Below are positions 56,519 through 64,000 of a DNA stretch of 64,000 nucleotides, piece after piece. Position numbers and translations under genes: made by a program. The notes beneath the pieces were generated by a model, which had not been told where the DNA came from, ran no database searches, and saw nothing but the letters and a program-made list of their open reading frames with translations. Each line of letters opens with the position of its first letter. Positions within the stretch are counted from its first letter, which is position 1. The DNA is from Portulaca oleracea (lineage: Eukaryota > Streptophyta > Magnoliopsida > Caryophyllales > Portulacaceae): assembly GCA_029582165.1 (NCBI GenBank), contig CM055876.1, positions 17,700,501-17,764,500 on the forward strand, in the 5' to 3' direction.

Positions 56519-58446
56519 ATATTGGAGGTTATCACTCATTTTAATCACACCCGCTCAACTCACTCATCACCTCTTCCTCTCCCACTCCAAACCCATGCCG
56601 GACTGACCAGCCCCTCTCGCCACCTTCTTTGCTGCTGTCTGGCCTTGACCGATCGTGGCGAAGTTTTGACCAAAATTCCGGTCATCATCATCCTCATCAT
56701 CTAATCCCTCTTATTCTTCCATTTCAAATGGTATAACACTCATTTTCTCTTCCTCTCTCTTTCAAGATTAAATCAAGGTTATATTCTAAGTTTTCTTCTT
56801 GTTACAATTAAGTTTTCCAAAGGTAAATTCAAGAAATTTAAGGTCTTCAAGAGGAGTTTTCTAAGAGCTAAGAGAATCAAGGGGATTTTGGGTAAGTTGA
56901 GATGGATTCTTTGTTCTATTTGTTGAATTAGTGAAAGATATGTGAAAGTATGAGCATAATCCTAATAACTAACTATTAGTACCTAATCTCAAATTAGTAC
57001 CTTAATCTCACTTGATTTCTAGACTAACACATATTAACACCACAACACATAATAGCAAAATAAATTTCATACAAGACCAGGGAATACTCTAACTAGGAAA
57101 TCAAGAACAGTAATTAGGGTAATTAAATGCATATGTGTAGATTAGACTTAGATTAAGTAAGATGATATTTTTGAGTGATGCATGTTAAGGAATTTCAAGG
57201 GGAAGTGAATCAGGTTGCAATCTGGAAATTCCAGGGAATATAAAGTATGAGCTTGACTCAATTTATGGTACGATTAGGTGGTCTAAAATGTTAGTTAACT
57301 CCCGGTTTTTAAATTTCGTAATTCTGGTATGTATATTGTGAATTTTGGCCAAAACCGTGAAGGTGTGTAAATTAATACGTTTTCTGTCGTCAGTTTAAAG
57401 ATTGCTGTTTTTGGAATGGTTAGATATCCCTATGGGTTAAGAGTTGAATATAAAAGCTTTAGAGGACATTCTGAGCTTTTCGGAAAGGTATAGTATGCGT
57501 CCATACGATATCGGGAGAGAGAGATATGAGGTTTTTACTGAAGGGCTGTAATCTGGGTTCTGCCCAGAGTTTTATTTACGTGTTCTGACTTAATGGCTAT
57601 GGTTCGCCTCCTTAAGATGCTTTACTCAATTTGTGGTCAACATAAGACTTAAAGTATGTTCTATAAGCTTTCCGAATTGGGGTTTTAGGCCTTCATTGAA
57701 CATCGGGAGTGAGATTTATGAGTCTCCAATTTTTGGTCGGTAATCTGAGTTGCCAGAAAATGTTATGTGACTACCCATCTTTGTGGCCAAAAATCCTACT
57801 TGTTCCCATGATCAAATTAGTGGGTGGTCTAAATAAAAGTTGTAGTATGTGAACCAAGCTTTCCAAAAAAGTCCTCTTATGTGAGATTTCGATAAGTAGA
57901 GTTCGAGATATGATTTTCCGAATAATTAGGTTTAAATGGTTATATCTTTTGGGCGACTTGTAAAGACAATAATATTTATCATCCTTAACCATGTTTCTAG
58001 TCTTTATGGTCAACTTCAAAGTTGAGGTGTATGTTCTAAGCTTCCCGAAAGGTCCTTTTATGCCTTGGTCCGATATCCGAAGAATGGAATAGGACTTTAG
58101 GAGTACGCCTTAAGGAGCGAGTTCATTATTAATGTTTATAGGAAATTTCCCAAGTAACTACTTCATGGTTCTACCTAGCTTAGATCCTAATTCATAATCT
58201 TTATCCTTTTTAAGTTTCCTCAAGAGATCGTTGCACCACCGTTCAAGTCCCTGCTCGTGTCGGACGTGTTTTCAATTTTTCAGGTACGCAAATTGTCTAA
58301 TCCTTCATTTTAACTCCAATATCTATTATTTATATTTCAAGTCATGATTAATGATCTATGTTTCATGTTTTAAGTGGTCCCTCCCCATTTATTTTAGCTA
58401 GTCACGTGAAGTGCTAGCCCCATTTTTAGATGCTCCTGATCAGAGT

Positions 58447-59261
58447 CAGTGGCGGATCCAGGATTCAAACTCAGTGGAGTCAAAAATAATTTACAAATAT
58501 TTTTTTAAAATATGATAATTAAAAAAATCATGTTATAGTAGAGTTTATGCTACTTTCTTAATATGATATATGTAAATGTTTTCACGTCACATTCGAATGA
58601 AATAATTATTACAATTATGTATACAAATAATTGATGTATAAATTATGTCTTTCTTCCTCTATGAATTAATGATGTGATAAATATTTACAATAATATTTAT
58701 AATTTACAAATAACAAGAAATGAATACTTACATGATGACATTTCATAATGTAACATTGACTTGTTAATAGAGAAAAATAAAAATAATAAAAAAAATTTGG
58801 AAAACAATTTAGAGCAATTGAACAATATATATGAAAGGGTCTAATGGAAATTCCCAACAATAATAAAACTGGACATAAAAATTATAATAAAATAGAAATT
58901 AAAAACACAAAAAAAATCTGATCAATTTATAAAATTATAAATAAAATAATGAACAACAATATTTGACATACTTGAGAAGCATGCAAATTAGGGGACGAAA
59001 GTTGGCACAAGAAGAGAAACAAAGGAAGAGTAAAAGGAAATATAACAAACTAAGCAAGGGACAAGATTTGAACTTGAGACCAACACAAGCAACAAGCATT
59101 TAGGCACTAATAACTACATTACCGCAGGAGCAACTTAGTTTTCATGATTTAGTTTGAATTAATCTGCTTAATATATCAAATTAAGTTTCCCTACAATTTT
59201 TTCCCCCAAAATTTCAATGGAGCCATTTGACTCCACTCATTGTGAACTAGATCCGCCCCTG
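58447..59261. mobile_element. hAT-like non-autonomous element in the gypsy 3' LTR
   Basis: Flanks ATCAGAGT (58439-58446) and ATCAAAGT (59262-59269) are an 8-bp duplication with one mismatch; the 5' LTR has a single copy at this place. Termini CAGTGGCGGATC and, reversed, CAGGGGCGGATC are inverted. The interior is AT-rich with no transposase frame. End sequence links it to the element at 12546-13218. Confidence 0.93.
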
Positions 59262-59961
59262 ATCAAAGTGTCCTAATGACCTGGCCAGTGTCGACTGTTT
59301 ATCAGTCACCCAATTCAAACTTAGATCGGTTTGGGCATGCGCGTGTGTGAAGTGCTTAGCACTGATCGTAAGGGATACCACTCAATTATCTATCGCAAGA
59401 TACATTTATTCTACTTATATATATATATACATATTCAACAATTTATTTCATTTCCCCTTTCCCGTTTTTGAAATGTTTTAACGGGCTATCAAGAAAATTT
59501 GTTGGGAAATGCATTTTACTTATTAGAGGTTTGTGTACTGAGTGTTTCACCCACTAATTTGCGAATGTTTTAATGTTTTGTTCTAGGTGCTCGATCCCTC
59601 AAGTCAAGCGAGATCAAGTGGAGTGTTTCTCCTAGTCAAGTAAAGGAGGTAGTGATGCTCTTCGGAGTGGATTTCAATGGGTGATATGGAATCTAGGAAC
59701 CAAGTATGGTAATTGATGTATAAGTGTATGAGTGTTTAGTTGTTATCCAACTATATGCTTGTATGGTGGTTTATGTAATTGCGAACTTGGAGTTGGAGTC
59801 GTCGTTGTTGATTTGTGGTTGTGATTATTGTTGTTCGGTTGTTGCCTTGTCCGTTGTTGGGACGGCGGTAATACCCCTAATCCTTCAGATTTCCGCTGCG
59901 CTAATCACGGGTTTGCGAGCGGTTAGTGAGTAACCCGGGATTGTGGATTTGGGGCGTTACA

Positions 59962-61061
59962 ACAAGGATGATAGAGTACCTGCAAAGTAAGAAAAACCTT
60001 GAGGAGGCTGACTTGGTCCTTCTGCTTGATACAACTGTTGATTCTTCATCATCCTCATAACTTCTTGAGCAACTGGTTGTAGATCAAAATATCCAACTCC
60101 ACCGAGATTCTTGTAGTTAGTATTACTGTCAAAAGGAGATTTTTAAATAGCAAGACGATTTTGTGTTTGAACATGAGCTGCCATTTATTCTTTTTCTTGT
60201 CATACCGATCGGGAACTCAATGTAGGAGAAAACATTAATCAATCATATGTCCATTCCTTTGACAATGTGTGCAATATTTGCCTTGCTTATTCTTCTTGTT
60301 ATCTCTCTTATTCTTGACAAAATTGTATCCTCCATTTCCACTTCCTCGAGCCAAGAAAGCACTAGCAGAATCATTATTTTCTTCATTATGATTCTTGTTT
60401 GCTGTTGCAATAGCATCAAGTATTTTTCCAACACCAAGACCACTAGTCACCTTCCTTTGTTGTTTTATTTGTTATATCCTTTGGCAAGCTTTACTCACAG
60501 TGGGAATAGGATCCATGAGCAAAATTTTTCCTTGTATAGCATCATAATTTTCATCCAGATGCAATAAGAATTACAATAATTTATGTCTTTGATTCAATTC
60601 AATCATCTTCTTGATAGCAACACAATTAGGATGAGAAGGCTTGCATTCACACATAGGAATATCGCTTAATTCAACCATCTCATCCCACAATTTCTTTAAT
60701 TTCGTGTAATATACAGCAATCATGCCGTTCCTTGGATTAATTCTGAAATTTCACCTTGAATTTTGAAGAGCAAGGGCCCATTGCTTTGTCCGAATCTTTT
60801 CACAAGTTGATTCCAGAGATCTTGAGCCAAAGTAACAAACAGAAACGCACCAGATAGATTTGGATCGATGGAGTTCAAGGTCACTCTCACCACCATACTA
60901 TCATATCTCATTCATTATTCATAGGTAGAAGCATCAGAAGTAAGTCAAGGGAGTTTGCCATTGATAAACCCTAATTTAACCTTAGTTCTAAGAGAAATCT
61001 GAGCAGTTTGACTCTAGGAATAAAAATTAGTGCCATTCAATTTGATATTGGCGAGGCTCAT
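59962..61061 (-). pseudogene. Copia gag, right of the gypsy insertion
   Basis: On the minus strand an ATG at 61061 opens MSLANIKLNGTNFYS, a copia gag start (LNG.NY..W). Then MRYDSMVVRVTLNSIDPNLSG, LAQDLWNQLVKRFGQSNGPL (60911-60790) matches the UBN2 gag pattern (W..L...F...N......L). Near 60300-60240, GKYCTHCQRNGHMID is a CCHC-like zinc knuckle (C-x2-C-x4-H), whose last cysteine is not in frame. Frameshifts and stops separate the parts. The copia reading direction continues across the gypsy element to 46942. Confidence 0.85.
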
Positions 61062-61250
61062 CCTAGAATGATCCAATCCCTGTAAATACAATGGATTTCT
61101 GTTATAATTGTTAGTGGTATTGACAATCGCCACGACCAACAAGAATAATCAAGATTTTGGGGGAATAGACGAGAGAACTCAAATCGAGCAATATCAATCA
61201 AGATGATCAACACTGATCGATTGAAGAAGAGAAGAGCTCAGGAACGCCTG

Positions 61251-61264
61251 TATCTCTGATACCA
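61251..61264 (-). promoter_or_regulatory. Primer-binding site of the copia element
   Basis: The minus strand reads TGGTATCAGAGATA directly after the 5' LTR terminus CTTTTCA. Confidence 0.88.
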
Positions 61265-61424
61265 TGAAAAGTAAAGATAAAGAGAATTGGGGAGTTTTGT
61301 ATCTTGATTGTATTAAATCAATCAACCCAAGTACATACAGTGGCCATATATATACACATGGAGAAGACACTACTTAGGGTGTAAAAAACCATAACCTCCT
61401 GCTAACTAGTACAACCAACTAACA
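61265..61424 (-). repeat. 5' LTR of the interrupted copia element
   Basis: 160 bp between CA-adjacent primer-binding site and TGTTAGTTGG (minus strand). It matches 39172-39275 except for an additional internal block containing TATATATACACATGG. Confidence 0.8.
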
Positions 61425-61923
61425 TAATTGCGGGGTACTCTCAAGGAATTGCAGGGTACTCAAGGTCTAAGTAGCTTGGGCGTGAATATGAGAGGTGGAT
61501 TATAACTTTAATATCAAATTTAAGCTTAATCCTGGAGTTCGCACCGATCGAGTGTGAAATTTAAACATGGGAGGAAAAAGAAGAACAAGACACGAGACTT
61601 TTTTTTATTCAGCCCACAAATATTCCAGGCCAAAAAATAAACATTAAAAACTAAGGGTCTAGAAAATAAATATTCATTCATATCTTACAAAGTCCAAAAT
61701 GTTATTAAAAAAAAAAACCGTAGTCTTTACCATCAATCCAATTTAACTATCGTGTTATGGTAAATAAGCAGGTTTAATTTATTAATATCTCCACCCTCTT
61801 CTTCAACCTAAAACTCACAACAATCTTCTTCTCCCCCTTCAATGGTGATTCACCAACAAAACAATAGCTCACACAATTCTTTCAAAATACAACCAAATCA
61901 CTTCAACTGGAACGCAAATAATA
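61425..61923. other. Short spacer, no gene recognised
   Basis: AT-rich; a duplicated GCRGGGTACTC word near 61431-61460. No coding signal. Confidence 0.55.
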
Positions 61924-62179
61924 CTCCTTCCGGTCCATATTAATTGTCACTTGTTGACTGTCACGATCTCTAATGTCACTCTTTGATTGATAGTTTCTTA
62001 AATAATATTTTATAAATAATTGCAATATTATAATTTTATGATAAGCATTTTTCGTTACGAATCTAATGATGATGATTTCATATAACAAGTCATTGCATAA
62101 ATTGAGAAATTTATGGTCAAAATTTTTGAAGTTTGACGGTACAATTTTCAAAAATGTCATTAATATGGAATCGAGGGAG
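61924..62179. mobile_element. Stowaway-type MITE
   Basis: CTCCTTCCGGTCCATATTAA at the left and TTAATATGGAATCGAGGGAG at the right, TA on both sides. Interior similar to the MITE at 37345-37601, so the same subfamily. Confidence 0.9.
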
Positions 62180-62639
62180 TAATAACCATACCAATTTCAT
62201 TAACTCTCACTAACTACCAAAATTTTCATACACCCATAAAAAGTAACTTACACTCAAATATATAAGTCCTAAAACCATCATTATAATCTTTAAACTAGTC
62301 TTTATACTAGTGCGATGCATGAATATTCTGTTTTCTTTGTCATTTTTGTTAGGTTTTAAGTTATCTATTTCCTAAACAGATACAGATTAATTGGCGGAAT
62401 ATTATAACAGTTATAAACAATTAATCAAAACAACTGCAGAGGCTTTAGTAATTATACCTGATCGCAATTTCATGCTGAAGAAGAGGTTGACCTTCCAAAT
62501 TCCAACGCTAAAACCCTCTACTGAAAAGTCCACGCAGCACTCCTGGAACCCGAATGCTAGATCGACCCGATCGAGACGAATCTCAATCTAAGATGTATGT
62601 GAAATTGTTTCGGGAAACAGACAATGTTTCCTGAAACTA
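62180..62639. other. Unassigned sequence, possibly the downstream part of an LTR
   Basis: No frame of known family. It may belong to the minus-strand LTR whose 5' end is at 63203, but no primer-binding site or LTR terminus could be located. Confidence 0.4.
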
Positions 62640-63203
62640 GAACTGCAAACTAAAAGAGAGAGGAACTCAGGAAATCACCCTGGTATCTCTCTAAGAGTCG
62701 TAGGCAGTTGGTGTTGAATAATCTCTCCCAGAGACCCCTTTATTTAGTGTTTAGAAAACCTAGGGAAAATGGTTCAAAACCCTAAAGGGCCGATTAAAGA
62801 CAACGGCGCGTTTCTGGGCCCAACACGGTCCGTGTTGAAACAACACGGTCTGTGTTGGACTCCAGAAGGTCCAATTATTCGGCCCATAGACACCACGGAC
62901 CGTGGTGTCTCAACACGGACCGTGTTGGGACAACACGACCCGTGTTGAACCCAATTCGGTCCGTGTTGGGTTGATTTCTCATAGAAATCAATTTCCAACT
63001 TTTCTAAACGTGATACAATATCATTTAGGTTACATACATTGTTCCAAGGCACTGGCTTGTGTGACCCAGTAGGACCAAATAATATAGTTGTAATTAAACA
63101 TGTTTAATTACTAATTATAGTGGTCTCTAGCAAGACATATAATTACTATATCACTTTGGTTAAATCTCCGTGTATATCGAACATTGTCGGGACATTCCCA
63201 ACA
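62640..63203 (-). mobile_element. Partial LTR (U3 side) with palindromic word array
   Basis: The minus strand begins TGTTGGGAATGTCCCGACAA at 63203. A TATA-like CTAAATAAAGG lies near 62740. The array of CACGG dyads (62820-62970) is upstream of it, in the place of an enhancer. It shares end sequence and array type with 1603-1950. Left boundary unknown. Confidence 0.5.
62820..62970. repeat. Array of CACGGACCGTG palindromic words
   Basis: Six related words: AACACGGTCCGTGTTG, AACACGGTCTGTGTTGG, CACCACGGACCGTGGTG, CAACACGGACCGTGTTG, CAACACGACCCGTGTTG and ATTCGGTCCGTGTTGG, at spacings of about 19-50 bp. Most are perfect or near-perfect inverted repeats with a CGG-CCG core. Confidence 0.85.
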
Positions 63204-63437
63204 ATTTTTTGATCTGACTGCAACTTTATATTGAAATGAAAGATTGTTTTGTCTGGTATCATTATTAACCTTCATTGTATCTTGCCTTTGACAAATGACT
63301 ATGTTGTAACCTTCAATATTGTGAATATGTGTTAATTTTTTTTCCACCTATAATTTGGGACTAATGATTAATGAAGAAATAATTATTGCAAATTAATCAT
63401 AAAAGAGAGTGTAAACATATTTCATTTTCACCTCTTA

Positions 63438-63759
63438 GGCTCCGTTCTTTTATGCGGTGACGGTGCGGTAATTTGCGGTGTGGTAAGTTGTTCTGAGTTG
63501 AGGTGGGTAAGCTGCGGTAGAAATAATAAATAGATGTTAAAATATTTTTATTAGAAAATATATTAAATAATAAATGAGTTGTGGTGGATTGCGGGAAGTT
63601 GCGGTGGAAATAATTTTTTGGATTTTAAATAATTTTGTGGATTTTGTGGAATTAAAATCAAAAGGTAAATGGTAATATGTGGTGAGTTACGGTAGATTGC
63701 AGTAAGTTACGGTAAATTACGGTGCGGTAACTTGCAGTGCCGCATAAAAGAACGGAGCC
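63438..63759. mobile_element. Tourist-like (PIF/Harbinger) MITE
   Basis: GGCTCCGTTCTTTTATGCGG at the left and its perfect inverse CCGCATAAAAGAACGGAGCC at the right, flanked by TTA on each side (63435-63437 and 63760-63762). The inside repeats GCGGTAA and GGTGCGGTAA-like words. 322 bp. Confidence 0.92.
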
Positions 63760-63951
63760 TTATTAGTCTTGTTTTAATATTATGAATTCACATAAAAAAA
63801 AATTACTTATTTGAGTCAATAAACTATCCAAATTAAACAAATATAGAAAATTATAATTGGAAGAAGATAAGAGAAGTGGGTGGGGTATTTACCTTCAACC
63901 GTCACATGAAGGAAAAAAAAACAAAAACAAAGCAAGGATCATTGATGACTG

Positions 63952-64000
63952 ATGGTGGGCGGTAGACTCATGGGCGGTAGACTCATCGGCGGTAGCATCA
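63952..64000 (+). repeat. Short tandem repeat GGGCGGTAGACTCAT at the window edge
   Basis: Three units of about 15 bp (GGGCGGTAGACTCAT twice, then CGGCGGTAGCATCA), probably continuing beyond the window. Confidence 0.8.

Larger units (their letters stand above)
46943..59961 (+). mobile_element. Ty3/gypsy chromovirus-like (Tekay-type) retrotransposon, coding-dead
   Basis: LTRs are 46943-49966 and 55954-59961. A perfect 5-bp target duplication ACAAG (46938-46942 and 59962-59966) proves a single insertion into the copia element. The primer-binding site TGGTATCAGAGCGGA is at 49971 and the purine tract TTAGGGGGGGAGAG at 55940-55953. LTR ends are TGTAACAACCCGCC (5' copy mutated to TATAACA) and GGGGCGTTACA. 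GGGGACGAAACTTCTATTTA just before the tract is typical of Tekay/Del-type elements. Reverse transcriptase, RNase H and integrase can be read only in fragments. The LTR lengths differ (3024 vs 4008 bp) mainly because of a hAT insertion, a TA expansion and one replaced segment in the 3' LTR. Confidence 0.92.
55954..59961 (+). repeat. 3' LTR of the gypsy element
   Basis: It is colinear with the 5' LTR except for a TA microsatellite expanded to about 72 bp (56443-56514), a block at 56957-57122 unlike the 58 bp at the same place in the 5' copy (47891-47948), and a hAT element at 58447-59261. It ends GGGGCGTTACA. Confidence 0.92.
39172..61424 (-). mobile_element. Ty1/copia retrotransposon, heavily interrupted
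   Basis: The matching LTRs are at 39172-39275 (3') and 61265-61424 (5'). Between them, reading right to left, come the primer-binding site (61251-61264), gag, protease and pre-integrase, integrase, reverse transcriptase and RNase H, in the copia order. Three insertions split it: a gypsy element (46943-59961), a hAT element (45341-45892) and a solo LTR (39541-43244). Removing each joins reading frames across the gap; for example CDNKAV and LHIAEN of RNase H meet when the solo LTR is taken out. Frameshifts and stops make it inactive. No target duplication was found. Confidence 0.9.

Noticed and set aside
59040..59135. tRNA-like words (AAGATTTGAACTTGAGACC) in the hAT element
   Set aside because: No acceptor or anticodon arms can be drawn around them, and the segment lies wholly inside the transposon.

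Overview
This is plant nuclear DNA, almost certainly from a flowering plant. It is AT-rich and dominated by transposable elements: Ty1/copia and Ty3/gypsy LTR retrotransposons primed by initiator-Met tRNA, a Cassandra-type 5S-bearing TRIM, L1-like LINEs with a C-terminal RNase H, and Stowaway, Tourist/Harbinger, hAT, CACTA and Mutator-like MITEs. The species cannot be named from sequence alone. I see only one convincing host protein gene, an intronless secreted leucine-rich-repeat (LRR) protein on the minus strand at 20226-21389, in a small GC-rich island. No tRNA, snRNA, miRNA or functional rRNA gene was recognised. Many translated frames in the window open at non-ATG codons or lie inside repeats, and are not genes.

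Layout. 1-1950: minus-strand LTR-like sequence with a primer-binding site at its left edge, a SINE-like insert and palindromic word arrays. 2125-4845: dead LINE (+) split by a hAT element and by a Cassandra TRIM with two 5S rRNA-like domains, followed by a long TTC microsatellite. 5046-10536: mostly unassigned intergenic DNA with one LTR-like block. 10537-15218: a Stowaway MITE, an LTR with tandem repeats, and a three-level nest (Harbinger-like > hAT > Stowaway). 15219-18617: one end of a CACTA element, an LTR-like block, and a gypsy-type LTR with a higher-order tandem array. 20226-21389: LRR gene. 21955-24880: second dead LINE (+) with a Harbinger MITE inside. 25577-26956: complete non-coding mini-LTR element with 5-bp target duplication. 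27597-29617: internally deleted copia element whose LTR ends carry repeated primer-binding-site units. 29739-38914: MITEs, a third LINE remnant (-) and AT-rich spacer.

39172-61424 is one large nest. A copia element on the minus strand (LTRs 39172-39275 and 61265-61424) was interrupted by: (i) a 3.7-kb solo LTR of Athila/Tat type at 39541-43244, which carries a captured serine-carboxypeptidase exon fragment and a 298-bp hAT MITE; (ii) a 552-bp hAT element at 45341-45892; (iii) a complete but coding-dead Ty3/gypsy chromovirus-like (Tekay-like) element at 46943-59961, flanked by the perfect 5-bp duplication ACAAG, whose 3' LTR contains its own 815-bp hAT element. 61425-64000 holds another Stowaway MITE, a partial LTR with a second palindromic word array, and a Tourist-like MITE.

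There is no operon or pathway here; the biology is repeat turnover. The items most worth a second look are the captured carboxypeptidase fragment placed downstream of a TATA box inside an LTR, the repeated primer-binding-site units at copia LTR ends, the arrays of dyad-symmetric words in LTR U3 regions, and the long fold-back MITEs.
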